Assembly: GCF_022662195.1 (NCBI RefSeq)
Contig: NZ_JAKMCS010000008.1
Span: forward strand, 62,001 to 126,000
DNA from: Aestuariivivens insulae
GTDB lineage: Bacteria > Bacteroidota > Bacteroidia > Flavobacteriales > Flavobacteriaceae
Length of the DNA: 64,000 nucleotides
Reading direction: 5' to 3'
The position numbers and the translations under genes were made by a program. Within the stretch, counting starts at the first letter, position 1; every line of letters starts with the position of its first letter. The notes below the pieces were generated by a model, which saw only the letters and a list, made by a program, of their open reading frames with translations, had not been told where the DNA came from and did not search any database. Positions 26,385 through 34,701 of the stretch are shown in pieces.

Positions 26385-27206
26385 ATGGACTCTAAAATAC
26401 ATCTTGCCCAACCCATAGTTTCTGTTGGTTGGTTGTACGACAATAGAAGTGCCGAAAACTTGGTGATACTTGATGGCACTATGAATAAAGTGTTTGATGC
26501 ATCCCAAAACCAAATTGTCAATGCACGCTATTTCGATATAAAAAATAAGTTTAGCAATACGTCAGACCCTTTTCCAAATGCGTTTCCTTCAACTGAACAA
26601 TTTGAAAGGGAAGCCAGGGCTTTAGGGATTAAAAATGATAGTGCCATTGTGGTATACGATGATCAAGGAATTTATTCCAGTGCCCGCGTTTGGTGGTTGT
26701 TCAAGACTTTTGGATATCATAGTGTAGCCGTGTTGAGCGGAGGGTTTCCAGCTTGGCAGGAAAGCGGATACCCCATTGAGCCAATGAAACCTTACCAAGG
26801 TAAGACAGGTAATTTTAAAGCAAATCTTCAGCTTGGGACGATGAAGTTTTTTAACGATGTTAAGTACATATCAAAAGACCAAAGCCATAAAATTATAGAT
26901 GCGCGCTCCGCAGCGCGGTTCAATAGTGAGGAACCAGAACCGAGAGCGGGATTGCGTAGTGGTACTATTCCTAATTCTGTGAATTTGCCGTTTAAGAAGT
27001 TATTGGACAATGGCCTATTAAAACCTAAAGAAGACCTACAGGGTTTGTTTAGTGAGCTTGCAGATACTAATGAGCCTCTTGTGTTTTCATGTGGTTCTGG
27101 CATTACGGCCTGTATTTTGGCATTAGGGGCAGAGATTTCAGGCTATAAACATATTTCGGTATACGATGGTTCCTGGACTGAGTGGGGAACCTTAGTAGAA
27201 GCATGA
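26385..27206 (+). CDS. 3-mercaptopyruvate/thiosulfate sulfurtransferase
   Basis: The 273-residue protein has two rhodanese domains (about residues 8-140 and 155-273). The active-site loop is CGSGITA, preceded by LVFS. CGSGxTA is typical of mercaptopyruvate sulfurtransferases, whereas classical rhodaneses have CRKGV-type loops. It transfers sulfur from 3-mercaptopyruvate to thiol or cyanide acceptors in cysteine catabolism. It shares an operon with an amino-acid/dicarboxylate symporter, which fits amino-acid use. A terminator follows at once. Confidence 0.9.
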   Translation: MDSKIHLAQPIVSVGWLYDNRSAENLVILDGTMNKVFDASQNQIVNARYFDIKNKFSNTSDPFPNAFPSTEQFEREARALGIKNDSAIVVYDDQGIYSSARVWWLFKTFGYHSVAVLSGGFPAWQESGYPIEPMKPYQGKTGNFKANLQLGTMKFFNDVKYISKDQSHKIIDARSAARFNSEEPEPRAGLRSGTIPNSVNLPFKKLLDNGLLKPKEDLQGLFSELADTNEPLVFSCGSGITACILALGAEISGYKHISVYDGSWTEWGTLVEA

Positions 27207-27207
27207 T

Positions 27208-27227
27208 AACCGAAAGGTATTTCGGTT
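27208..27227 (+). terminator. Terminator after the symporter-sulfurtransferase operon
   Basis: AACCGAAA (27208-27215) pairs with TTTCGGTT (27220-27227) around a GGTA loop, followed by GTTTT. It begins one base after the stop codon. Confidence 0.8.
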
Positions 27228-27268
27228 GTTTTAATGTATAAGCGATTTAAGACAATAGTATATTGGTT

Positions 27269-27964
27269 TTATAGTTGCGTCTTTTCACGGTTTTTAATTT
27301 CACCATAGATCATTTTAATATCCGGAAGTTCCGTAAAGTAATAGTGTGCCCAAATATAGATGTGATTGAATAAAGCTAATATTATAGCTGCTTCCGATTG
27401 TAGTAAAAGACCAGGAATCCATAGTATTAAGAATCCAAAAATGTACATGCTATTTGAGGTGTATTTAAATATGCCTTGCTTAACAAAAGACTTATGTTTA
27501 TACCTATCTGGGTAAAAATGATCAATACCAACAGCACGATCAAACCCAAAATAAGTTTTTACAGAATAAAACAGGTAAAGGACTGGAATGGTTAACAAAC
27601 CAGATAAGACATAAGATGTGTTTATATCAATATCAACTGTATTTCTATTTGAAAAGGCCAGCACAACAATAGAAAAAGGCCGTAAAATAATGAGGATAGC
27701 AAAGCCCAGTTTGTACAACCTAAAACTATGTTTGCCCAATACTTTAGATAAACCTCTATAGTATAATTCACTGCGCCAACAAAGGAGTACATAAACCTGA
27801 TGGATTATTGGTATTGAAGAGGTAAAAACAAGCCATTTTGGGGTGCTCACTCCCCAAAGTCTACCTACTGTCATACTCGCATGGGTCGTGGTATACCAGT
27901 AAAGTAAACCTAATAATGTTACGAGCGTAACCAAATGCCAATGTTGTTGTCTTAATAGTTTCAA
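27269..27964 (-). CDS. Membrane methyltransferase-like protein (PEMT/ICMT fold)
   Basis: The 231-residue protein has about six hydrophobic spans. Its C-terminal part carries the phospholipid/isoprenylcysteine methyltransferase pattern: HFYPDRYKHKSFVKQGIFKYTSNSMYIFG (about residues 140-170) and HYYFTELPDIKMIYG near residues 210-225. In this fold those segments bind S-adenosylmethionine and the lipid head group. A role in methylating phosphatidylethanolamine or another membrane lipid is possible but not shown. It is 37 bases from the next gene on the same strand and could be co-transcribed with it. Confidence 0.7.
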   Translation of the reverse strand: MKLLRQQHWHLVTLVTLLGLLYWYTTTHASMTVGRLWGVSTPKWLVFTSSIPIIHQVYVLLCWRSELYYRGLSKVLGKHSFRLYKLGFAILIILRPFSIVVLAFSNRNTVDIDINTSYVLSGLLTIPVLYLFYSVKTYFGFDRAVGIDHFYPDRYKHKSFVKQGIFKYTSNSMYIFGFLILWIPGLLLQSEAAIILALFNHIYIWAHYYFTELPDIKMIYGEIKNREKTQL

Positions 27965-28001
27965 TTGTATTTATATAGAGTATGTTGGTTTAATATTAAC
28001 A

Positions 28002-28646
28002 TTATTTTATTTGAAACGAGATCCCAGATTCTATGCCTATGCTATTATGACCTTCATTAGGAGAAGCGAGTTCAAAATTAGAATTGTGTCGAATCGTCAA
28101 ACGTAGATCAAAAAGTAACCTTTTTTGTTGATAGGAGAAGCCATATCCCAATATGTCTGAGAAAGCAAACCCCTTTTTTAACCGTTCTGTACCCTGCGTT
28201 GCAATCATGGGGCCAACACTTCCCAATAGGTAAGTACTAAAATGGGTTAATAGTTTATATCTTAAAATAATTCCAAAATTAATGGCATACTCCTCAAATG
28301 ATCTTTTTTGGGTAAACTGTTCCCTTAGTTCTAAATAGTTAGAACCTGTATTGGGTTGAATGTAATATTTGTTTAAAAGTTGATGCCTGGAAAAATAGAC
28401 ACTGGGTTCTATATTAATCTCATAACCAAACCTTCTTTTATTGCTCAATCGATAGTTGATTTGAATTTTGAAATATCTATTATTATACAAATAGTTAGAA
28501 TTATTGAACGGAAATTTATTTTGGGAAGATAGCCCATAATTTAACCCTAGATATAATAAATGAGAGCGTTTTTCAAATGTTTGAGCATGTGTTTCGAAAA
28601 TGACTATAATATTAAAAAGGATGAGCAAATATATATTCATCTTCAA
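28002..28646 (-). CDS. PagL-like lipid A deacylase / acyloxyacyl hydrolase-family outer membrane protein
   Basis: The 214-residue protein has a signal peptide (cleavage near THAQ, residue 22) and a strand-rich body that looks like a small outer membrane barrel. The C-terminal RHNSNFELASPNEGHN segment matches the HxSN...PNxG motif of PagL, with His187 and Ser189 as the expected dyad. In PagL the third residue is a glutamate 14 positions after the histidine; here that position is Asn201. It would remove the 3-O acyl chain of lipid A, if active. The neighbouring gene is a lipid-methyltransferase-like membrane protein. The family call is moderate and activity uncertain. Confidence 0.65.
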   Translation of the reverse strand: MKMNIYLLILFNIIVIFETHAQTFEKRSHLLYLGLNYGLSSQNKFPFNNSNYLYNNRYFKIQINYRLSNKRRFGYEINIEPSVYFSRHQLLNKYYIQPNTGSNYLELREQFTQKRSFEEYAINFGIILRYKLLTHFSTYLLGSVGPMIATQGTERLKKGFAFSDILGYGFSYQQKRLLFDLRLTIRHNSNFELASPNEGHNSIGIESGISFQIK

Positions 28647-28826
28647 CTAATGGTTGCAAGCGGTATTGTATGGTTTTGTGAGAGGGGGTAAGTTAGCGTC
28701 ATTTTACATCGTAGCTTAAAGTTAATCAATTCGAGTGAATTTTCATAAGAAATCCTATGCTAATGGACTAGTTATCACAACAAATAATTTTAAACCCATT
28801 TTTTTATCCATTGTTAACCTACAAAA

Positions 28827-28847
28827 AAACGCCCTAGGAGGGCGTTT
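28827..28847 (-). terminator. Terminator of dapD
   Basis: AAACGCCC (28827-28834) pairs with GGGCGTTT (28840-28847). Read on the minus strand, the stem is followed by a run of T, as expected for the dapD transcript. Confidence 0.85.
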
Positions 28848-28877
28848 CTTCTTCTTCTAATATATAAGACTGTTTTA

Positions 28878-29693
28878 TTAAACAGCTACATCATGCTCAC
28901 GCAATGCATCATTTAAAGAGGTCTTCTTATTGGTGCTTTCTTTACGTCTACCAATAATTAAGGCACAAGGCACATTATAACTTCCCGAAGGGAATTTCTT
29001 GGTGTAACTTCCAGGGATAACTACAGAGCGTGCAGGAACGCGTCCTTTCATTTCAACAGGAGTATCGCCCGTAACATCAATTATTTTGGTAGATCCTGTT
29101 AAAACCACATTGGCACCCAAAACGGCTTCGGTTTCTACATGAACCCCCTCAACTACAATACAACGAGAACCTATAAAGGCATTATCTTCAATAATTACTG
29201 GAGCTGCTTGAAGGGGTTCTAATACACCACCAATTCCTACACCACCCGATAAGTGTACATTTTTACCAATTTGGGCACAACTTCCTACTGTAGCCCAAGT
29301 ATCAACCATAGTGCCTTCATCTACATAAGCACCTATATTTACATAACTAGGCATTAAAATAGTACCGCTTGATATATAAGCACCATGTCTTGCTACCGCG
29401 TGAGGTACAACACGAATACCTTTTTCAGCATAACCGCGCTTTAAAGGAATCTTATCGTGAAACTCCAATGGTCCTGCTTCAATAGTTTCCATCTTTTGAA
29501 TTGGGAAATATAATACCACCGCTTTCTTTACCCACTCGTTTACTTGCCAGCCATTTTCTACTGGTTCTGCAACACGCAGTTCCCCTTTATCCAATAAGTC
29601 GACAACACGCCTTATGGCTGTGGTGGTTTTTTCATCATTTAATAGGGATCTATCTTCCCAAGCTTTCTCTATTGTTTGTTGTAATTCTGTCAT
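28878..29693 (-). CDS. dapD: 2,3,4,5-tetrahydropyridine-2,6-dicarboxylate N-succinyltransferase
   Basis: The 271-residue enzyme uses succinyl-CoA to acylate tetrahydrodipicolinate in the succinylase branch of the lysine/diaminopimelate pathway. It has the helical N-terminal domain, the VVPHAVARHGAYISSG segment and a left-handed beta-helix of hexapeptide repeats (about residues 105-230, with GAYVDEGTMVDTWATVGSCAQIG). It supplies meso-diaminopimelate for peptidoglycan. lysA, the last gene of the pathway, is at 59.6 kb in the same window but not linked. The gene is followed by a strong terminator. Confidence 0.96.
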   Translation of the reverse strand: MTELQQTIEKAWEDRSLLNDEKTTTAIRRVVDLLDKGELRVAEPVENGWQVNEWVKKAVVLYFPIQKMETIEAGPLEFHDKIPLKRGYAEKGIRVVPHAVARHGAYISSGTILMPSYVNIGAYVDEGTMVDTWATVGSCAQIGKNVHLSGGVGIGGVLEPLQAAPVIIEDNAFIGSRCIVVEGVHVETEAVLGANVVLTGSTKIIDVTGDTPVEMKGRVPARSVVIPGSYTKKFPSGSYNVPCALIIGRRKESTNKKTSLNDALREHDVAV

Positions 29694-30001
29694 TGGTCTA
29701 AAATTTCCACAAATATACTAGCTATAGTTTTTTTAAAGGGTAATTTTTTTATAAAAATCCTGTGTGTTTATTGGCAATTTAATAACAAAAATTAGCTGCT
29801 TTTTCCTTTGAACGTCTTCACTTTTTGGATGAAGTGCATTGAGGTGGCCTTTTGGTCGGTAAAGTTGTGTTTTTTATCTGTTTATCGGTAGAAACAATCA
29901 CATTTTCTAATAATCGAAAATACTAAATGCTACAACTAATTTTTTCTGTTTGAGGCATTCCTCCGATCTATATTTGAATCAGTAATCAAAACCCAAATCT
30001 G
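29694..30001. other. Intergenic region between dapD and the 30002 gene
   Basis: This 308-base gap between divergent genes has no coding frame of note. A TATATTTG -7 element (29969-29976) lies 25 bases before the ATG at 30002. The left end should hold the dapD promoter. Nothing else was recognised. Confidence 0.55.
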
Positions 30002-30259
30002 ATGAAAACTTTATATATAACTTTAATCTTAGTACTTTCTTTTACTCTTACCAATGCACAGAGTAATGTTGAAACAAACAAAAAAGAGTCTAAAGAAGTT
30101 GTGGTATCTTCAACAGATAATACTATTGAAATAGATACTTTAAAACTTAAAGAAGTTATCTCTAAAACCAGTGATATAAGAAGTTATTTAAATTTAGAGC
30201 GTAAAGTTGAAAATATTAAACTGGTATTTCCTAAAATAAACAGACGTAAAATCGCTTAA
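30002..30259 (+). CDS. Small exported hypothetical protein
   Basis: The 85-residue product has a clear signal peptide (MKTLYITLILVLSFTLTNAQ), leaving a mature protein of about 65 residues rich in lysine, glutamate and serine. No cysteine or known domain is present. Coding status is supported by the signal peptide, a TATATTTG promoter just upstream and a hairpin terminator downstream. Function unknown. Confidence 0.7.
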   Translation: MKTLYITLILVLSFTLTNAQSNVETNKKESKEVVVSSTDNTIEIDTLKLKEVISKTSDIRSYLNLERKVENIKLVFPKINRRKIA

Positions 30260-30302
30260 GCTAAGAGCATATTCAAATATTGATATAGGTTAAACTATTG
30301 AA

Positions 30303-30330
30303 GAAAGATCATCTGAAAAGATGGTCTTTC
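30303..30330 (+). terminator. Terminator after the 30002 gene
   Basis: GAAAGATCATCT (30303-30314) pairs with AGATGGTCTTTC (30319-30330), with one wobble pair and a 4-base loop, followed by a T-rich stretch that also carries the ruvX -7 element. Confidence 0.7.
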
Positions 30331-30342
30331 TACTTTTATGCC

Positions 30343-30350
30343 TATTTTTG
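30343..30350 (+). promoter_or_regulatory. ruvX -7 element
   Basis: TATTTTTG fits TAnnTTTG and lies only 7 bases before the ruvX ATG at 30358. This implies a nearly leaderless transcript. Confidence 0.5.
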
Positions 30351-30357
30351 AACTTCT

Positions 30358-30768
30358 ATGGGACGCGTCTTAGCAATAGATTACGGATTAAAAAGAACGG
30401 GGATAGCCGTTACTGATGAACTTCAGATTATCGCATCGGGTTTAACTACGGTCGATACAAAAGAGCTGTTGCCCTTTTTAAAGGATTATGTTGCTAATGA
30501 AAATGTGGAACTGTTTTTAGTGGGAGAGCCCAAACAAATGGATAATACTCCGTCTGAAAGCGAAGCATTGATTTTACCTTTTTTAGAAAAACTAACCCAA
30601 CATTTTCCTAAAATACCAATTAAAAGGGTAGACGAGCGCTTTACCTCTAAAATGGCCTTTCAAACAATGCTTGATAGCGGACTTAAAAAGAAACAACGTA
30701 AAAACAAGGCCTTAATAGACGAAATTAGTGCGACCTTAATTCTTCAAAGTTATTTGTATTCAAAATAA
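30358..30768 (+). CDS. ruvX: Putative Holliday junction resolvase / pre-16S rRNA nuclease YqgF
   Basis: The 136-residue protein has the RNase H-like fold of YqgF. The N-terminal AIDYGLKRTGIAVTD motif holds the first catalytic aspartate, VGEPKQMD follows, and VDERFTSKMA carries the acidic residue near position 99. E. coli YqgF trims pre-16S rRNA; the Holliday junction role is by older annotation. It stands alone upstream of a secreted protein gene. Confidence 0.93.
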   Translation: MGRVLAIDYGLKRTGIAVTDELQIIASGLTTVDTKELLPFLKDYVANENVELFLVGEPKQMDNTPSESEALILPFLEKLTQHFPKIPIKRVDERFTSKMAFQTMLDSGLKKKQRKNKALIDEISATLILQSYLYSK

Positions 30769-30864
30769 TTGTAGTAAAATTCTATTGGTTAAAAAAACTG
30801 TAATAAAATACGGCGGTATTAAAATTTTGTTTAATTTTAGACATATAAACTTAACGCAATTTTT

Positions 30865-31446
30865 ATGAAACATTTTTACTTACTACTACTTACTGTTTTT
30901 GGACTTAACTTTATTACTGCACAAGGCTGTCCAGATAAAGGCTTTTCTAGTGGAAATACAATTTATTTTATTGATGATAATAATTCTTTCAGTTGTGGGG
31001 ATTGGCCAGCTACTATTACAGTTAATGGAACGTTAACTTATAATTTTGATGCAGGTAGTTGTTCAACAAACTTATTGACTTATACAACTGCTGGGACGCC
31101 AATCGCAGACAATAGCGCTTTTACAGCAGATTTTGGAGGATCTATAGGAAGCTGTGATTTTGCAGCCAATGGAACTTTGCCTGTTGAAGAGTTTATTTTA
31201 AATAGAACCTTAAGTGTTTATCCTAATCCATTGCGTACAGGTAATGATATAACCATATCGTTTGGGTCGCCTATAACGGCAAAAGCCAGTGTTTATAGTA
31301 TTACAGGAAGAAAAGTAACTCATTTAGTTATTGATAATCAAGATAAAAAGGACATTAATTTAACTAATCTGGTAAATGGTGTTTATATGTTGAAGATAGA
31401 GAAAGGGGATGCTTTAGTGACCCGTAAAATCGTTATTATGAAGTAA
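30865..31446 (+). CDS. T9SS type A sorting-domain protein
   Basis: The 193-residue protein has a signal peptide (cut near ITAQ, residue 20) and a cysteine-containing body of about 90 residues rich in threonine, glycine and asparagine. Its C-terminal type A sorting domain starts around SVYPNPLRTGNDI (about residue 117) and ends in VTRKIVIMK. The sorting domain directs export by the type IX system and attachment to the cell surface. The short cargo region matches no enzyme I recognise. A strong terminator follows. Confidence 0.88.
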   Translation: MKHFYLLLLTVFGLNFITAQGCPDKGFSSGNTIYFIDDNNSFSCGDWPATITVNGTLTYNFDAGSCSTNLLTYTTAGTPIADNSAFTADFGGSIGSCDFAANGTLPVEEFILNRTLSVYPNPLRTGNDITISFGSPITAKASVYSITGRKVTHLVIDNQDKKDINLTNLVNGVYMLKIEKGDALVTRKIVIMK

Positions 31447-31474
31447 ATATTATTATAGATAATAAAATATCAAG

Positions 31475-31500
31475 AACTCCTTTTTAGATAAAAAGGAGTT
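31475..31500 (+). terminator. Terminator after the T9SS cargo gene
   Basis: AACTCCTTTTT (31475-31485) pairs perfectly with AAAAAGGAGTT (31490-31500), with a 4-base loop and a T run after it. Confidence 0.9.
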
Positions 31501-31564
31501 TTTTTATGGGTAGTTATAAACTGTATGGTATTTTCCCATTTATTTTATTTGAACTTGCAAATGA

Positions 31565-31583
31565 AAAAATTCATGTACTTTTG
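31565..31583 (+). promoter_or_regulatory. def promoter, 19 bases identical to the 2187 promoter
   Basis: The -7 element TACTTTTG (31576-31583) lies 24 bases before the def ATG. The whole 19-base segment is identical to 2152-2170. No copy of the MarR palindrome is present here. Confidence 0.5.
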
Positions 31584-31607
31584 TGCCATTAAAAGCAAAA
31601 CAGAAGA

Positions 31608-32198
31608 ATGATTTTACCTATTGTAGCCTATGGTGACCCCGTGTTAAGGAAAAAGGCAACCGATATTTCTAAAGACTACCCAAATTTAGATACACTATTG
31701 GGGAACATGTTCGAAACAATGTATAACGCCTACGGTGTTGGGTTGGCCGCACCACAGGTTGGCTTACCAATACGGTTGTTTTTGGTAGATACCTCACCTT
31801 TTGCGGAGGATGAAGAACTTTCAGAGGAAGACAAGAATGCTTTAAAGGATTTTAAGCGGGTTTTTATAAATGCAAAAATCACAGCAGAAGAAGGTGAGGA
31901 ATGGGCATTTAACGAAGGTTGTTTAAGTATTCCAGATGTTAGGGAAGATGTACTTAGACAACCTAAGATCACCATAGAGTATGTAGATGAAAATTTTAAT
32001 CCGCACACCGAAACTTTTGACGGCTTGGTGGCCAGGGTCATTCAACATGAATACGACCATATTGAAGGTATTTTGTTTACCGATAAGCTCTCTGGATTTA
32101 AGAAACGATTGCTTAAGAGTAAACTTTTAAATATTTCCAAAGGAAAAATTAGGGTGGATTATAAAATGAGATTTCCCAATCAAAAAAAGAAACGCTAA
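31608..32198 (+). CDS. def: Peptide deformylase
   Basis: The 196-residue enzyme removes the formyl group from nascent proteins. The three family motifs are clear: GVGLAAPQVG (about residue 43), EGCLSIP (about 104) and QHEYDHIEG (about 145), giving the Cys/His/His metal site and catalytic Glu. A gene for a DUF5606 protein follows 55 bases downstream and may be co-transcribed. Confidence 0.97.
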   Translation: MILPIVAYGDPVLRKKATDISKDYPNLDTLLGNMFETMYNAYGVGLAAPQVGLPIRLFLVDTSPFAEDEELSEEDKNALKDFKRVFINAKITAEEGEEWAFNEGCLSIPDVREDVLRQPKITIEYVDENFNPHTETFDGLVARVIQHEYDHIEGILFTDKLSGFKKRLLKSKLLNISKGKIRVDYKMRFPNQKKKR

Positions 32199-32253
32199 GG
32201 TTTGTAGTCAATAGATAAAAAAATATATTTGTGCCCCTTTCAAAATAAAATTT

Positions 32254-32685
32254 ATGAGCTTAGAAAAGATATTAGCAATTTCAGGAAAACCAGGATTGTA
32301 TAAGTTAATAACCCAAACAAGAGGTGGTTTTGTAGCAGAGTCATTAATAGATAAAAAAAGGCTTTCGGTAAGAATACAGGAAAATGTGAGCTTACTTAGC
32401 GAAATAGCCATTTATACTTTAACCGAAGAAGTGCCTCTAAAACAAGTTTTTGAAAATATTAAGAAAAAGGAAAATGGCTCACAAACCAGTGTTAAGCCTA
32501 AAGATAGCAAAGATAAGCTAGAAGAGTACTTTTTTGATATTTTGCCAGATTATGATGAAGATAGGGTGTATGCCAGTGATATTAAAAAAGTTATTCAATG
32601 GTATAACCTGTTGCAGCAACATAATATGCTCGATAATTTAGATGCAGAAAAGGAAACAGAAAAGGCTTCAGATGAAGAAGAATAA
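32254..32685 (+). CDS. DUF5606 domain protein
   Basis: The 143-residue soluble protein matches the conserved Bacteroidota DUF5606 family, with N-terminal LEKILAISGKPGLYKL and a central FFDILPDYDEDRVYASDIKKVIQWY segment (about residues 92-115). The C-terminus is rich in glutamate and lysine. The family commonly lies next to def, as here. The function is not known to me. Confidence 0.85.
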   Translation: MSLEKILAISGKPGLYKLITQTRGGFVAESLIDKKRLSVRIQENVSLLSEIAIYTLTEEVPLKQVFENIKKKENGSQTSVKPKDSKDKLEEYFFDILPDYDEDRVYASDIKKVIQWYNLLQQHNMLDNLDAEKETEKASDEEE

Positions 32686-32687
32686 TT

Positions 32688-32712
32688 AAAAACCTCCAAT
32701 ACGGAGGTTTTT
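32688..32712 (+). terminator. Terminator after the def-DUF5606 pair
   Basis: AAAAACCTCC (32688-32697) pairs with GGAGGTTTTT (32703-32712) around a 5-base loop, with more T after it. Confidence 0.9.
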
Positions 32713-32868
32713 TTATTGGTTTAGTGTAAGGTTCAAGGTGTATTAGCCGACTTAAACTTTTGTTAATCTTTAAAAGTTAAATTCAATGAAATGCCCATTG
32801 GTAAGCAACAAGCCAAGCATGTTGAATAATCATGGCATTACACCTAACCTTTGAAAAACAAATATGAT

Positions 32869-33546
32869 ATGCAGGTGAAATCTCTTTGGTTCTTCGATGA
32901 CGTTAATCTTTTTAAAGTACTATGCCCACACAAGTTTAAAGCCTACAAAGCGTCCCATGATTTCGATTCCTATAAAAAAAAGGACTATATCTATTTTGAA
33001 GCCGATTCTGCAAACAAAGTGTACCTTATAGAAAAAGGTAAAGTAAAGATTGGCTATTACAATGAAGATGGTACCGAAGTGATCAAGGCCATTTTAACGC
33101 GCGGGGACCTCTTTGGTGAAACGGCTATTTTTGGTGAATCTAAAAGGGAAGAGTTTGCACAATCTGTAGACAATGCCACCAGTATTTGTCCAATAGGGGT
33201 CGATACGATGCTGGAACTTATGAGGCGCAACCAAAGTTTTAGTTTTAAAATATACAAAATTATTGGGTTTAAATTAAAACGATTGGAAAGACGCTTGCAA
33301 TTGTTGTTGTTTAAAGATGCCAAAACCAGATTGTTGGAGTTTTTGGATGAGCTTTGTGCAGATTATGGCTATGATTGTGAAAAAACAGGAGATAAGGTAA
33401 TACGCCATCCCTATACCCAAAAGGATATTGCTTGCTTAATTGGCACTTCTAGGCCTACACTTAATGTATTACTTAATGAACTTAAAGAAGAAAACATTAT
33501 TGAATTCAACAGAAAGGAAATAAGAATCCATGAGAAAATAGCGTAA
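32869..33546 (+). CDS. Crp/Fnr family transcription regulator
   Basis: I place the start at the ATG at 32869; a TTG six codons earlier is in frame. The protein (225 residues) has a cyclic-nucleotide-binding-like beta-roll (about 30-130, with GKVKIGYYNEDGTEV and GDLFGETAIFG), a dimer helix and a C-terminal winged helix-turn-helix (PYTQKDIACLIGTSRPTLNVLLNEL). The cysteines do not form an FNR-type N-terminal cluster, so it is more Crp-like. It differs from the second Crp/Fnr protein at 46327. Target and signal are unknown. A large inverted repeat lies just downstream. Confidence 0.88.
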   Translation: MQVKSLWFFDDVNLFKVLCPHKFKAYKASHDFDSYKKKDYIYFEADSANKVYLIEKGKVKIGYYNEDGTEVIKAILTRGDLFGETAIFGESKREEFAQSVDNATSICPIGVDTMLELMRRNQSFSFKIYKIIGFKLKRLERRLQLLLFKDAKTRLLEFLDELCADYGYDCEKTGDKVIRHPYTQKDIACLIGTSRPTLNVLLNELKEENIIEFNRKEIRIHEKIA

Positions 33547-33573
33547 GGTCTATTTAAATATTACCTAAAACTT

Positions 33574-33748
33574 GTTGTGCATTTTGAGTCAAAACAGTAA
33601 TGAATGTGTCAGTTCGAGTGATTTTGAGGAACGAAAAATTGTATCGAGAACTATTTTAAAGACTAAAATTCCTGTTCTCGATACAAATTTCACTCATTTT
33701 AATCTTGAAATTCACTCGAATTGACAGAATTTTATCAAAATGCACAAC
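33574..33748. repeat. Nested inverted-repeat element (REPIN/MITE-like)
   Basis: Three pairs of arms lie in nested order. The outer pair is GTTGTGCATTTTGA (33574-33587) with its exact reverse complement at 33735-33748. The middle pair is TGTCAGTTCGAGTGA (33607-33621) with a near-complement at 33711-33726. The inner pair is TGTATCGAGAAC (33640-33651) with its exact complement at 33674-33685. No ORF lies inside. It resembles a non-autonomous palindromic element. Confidence 0.8.
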
Positions 33749-33820
33749 GGGTTACCTAAAGAGAACATAAGCTAAGCTATGGAAGTGTTTTTTAGTTAGT
33801 TTCTTAATTTATATTATAAA

Positions 33821-33855
33821 AAACGACCAATAAAAATTTTATTCATTGGTCGTTT
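33821..33855. terminator. Bidirectional terminator before sodC
   Basis: AAACGACCAAT (33821-33831) pairs perfectly with ATTGGTCGTTT (33845-33855), flanked by A and T runs. It serves sodC on the minus strand and possibly the regulator gene on the plus strand. Confidence 0.88.
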
Positions 33856-33874
33856 TTTTTATAAGATGGATAAG

Positions 33875-34462
33875 TTATTCAATAATCCCCGCACAGCTTA
33901 CACGGGCCCCTGCTGCACCCGAAGGTTGAGAGGTTAAATCGTCTTCACCGGCATGAACAATAACACCTTTACCTAGGATGTTTTTGGTATCATCATCACA
34001 GCCAATACACCATTCATCGGTAGAAAACTGGATAAGACCATTACCTTTCTCATCGGCAGTAAAATTACCTATATCACCTTTATGATACCCAGCTTCTGCA
34101 CCCCACTTACCATGTGGTTGTGACGTTGGGTTCCAGTGACCGCCGGCCGATTTTCCGTCGGCAGAAGAACAATCGGCAGTTTCGTGCAAATGAATGGCAT
34201 GTTTGCCAGGTTCTAAGCCACTCATCATAGCCGTCATGGTTACTTTACCATCTTCTTCTTTAAATGTTACTTGTCCGCTAACATTACTTTCACTTTTTGC
34301 TTCAAGTGTTATGGTTAATTTTTTGCCCTCGTTAGCAGGAGCTTCTTTTTCAACAACTACTTCTTCGGTTTCTGTTGCTTCTTTGTTTTCTTTCTTTTCA
34401 TTTTTACAGCTAAGAGCACAAACTAGTGCTAAAGTAGTGACTACGATTATTGGTTTTTTCAT
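33875..34462 (-). CDS. sodC: Cu/Zn superoxide dismutase lipoprotein
   Basis: The 195-residue protein has a lipoprotein signal with the lipobox ALSC near residue 19, an acidic/lysine linker, and a SodC domain. Copper and zinc ligand segments are visible: HAIHLHETADC, GGHWNPTSQPHG, HKGDIGNF, and the C-terminal IVHAGEDDLTSQPSGAAGARVSCAGII with the electrostatic-loop arginine and disulfide cysteine. It removes superoxide in the periplasm. It precedes the hemN/cbb3 region but has its own terminator. Confidence 0.94.
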   Translation of the reverse strand: MKKPIIVVTTLALVCALSCKNEKKENKEATETEEVVVEKEAPANEGKKLTITLEAKSESNVSGQVTFKEEDGKVTMTAMMSGLEPGKHAIHLHETADCSSADGKSAGGHWNPTSQPHGKWGAEAGYHKGDIGNFTADEKGNGLIQFSTDEWCIGCDDDTKNILGKGVIVHAGEDDLTSQPSGAAGARVSCAGIIE

Positions 34463-34640
34463 CTGTTTGTTTTTATTGTTTTTTAATGGTTAGACGTGAT
34501 CTTTTGATTGTTCAAATTATGTCGGGTTCATGTTTAGACTATTTGATTTATGAATTATTAAAGAATTGATAGCATCACTATGTTCAATTGAAATTTTGAT
34601 TAAAATTAAGCTAATAATATTCCAATAACAAATTTTAGAT

Positions 34641-34654
34641 ATGACATATGTCAT
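34641..34654. promoter_or_regulatory. Fnr-type box upstream of hemN
   Basis: ATGACATATGTCAT is a perfect 14-base palindrome with TGAC-N4-GTCA half-sites. Its centre is 29.5 bases before the first base of a TAGTTTTG -7 element (34677-34684). That corresponds to about -41.5 from the likely transcription start, the classical class II activator position. Confidence 0.75.
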
Positions 34655-34701
34655 TTTTTTAAAGACAGCGAAAGTTTAGTTTTGTCCTATAATTGTTAGG
34701 T

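Larger units (their letters stand above)
33547..33874. other. Interval with a large nested inverted repeat and a terminator
   Basis: The 328-base gap between converging genes contains the 175-base palindromic element (33574-33748) and the bidirectional terminator (33821-33855). No coding frame is evident. Confidence 0.7.

Noticed and set aside
33821-33855. Palindrome before sodC as a regulator operator
   Set aside because: Strong stem with A and T tracts on both sides between converging genes fits a terminator better.
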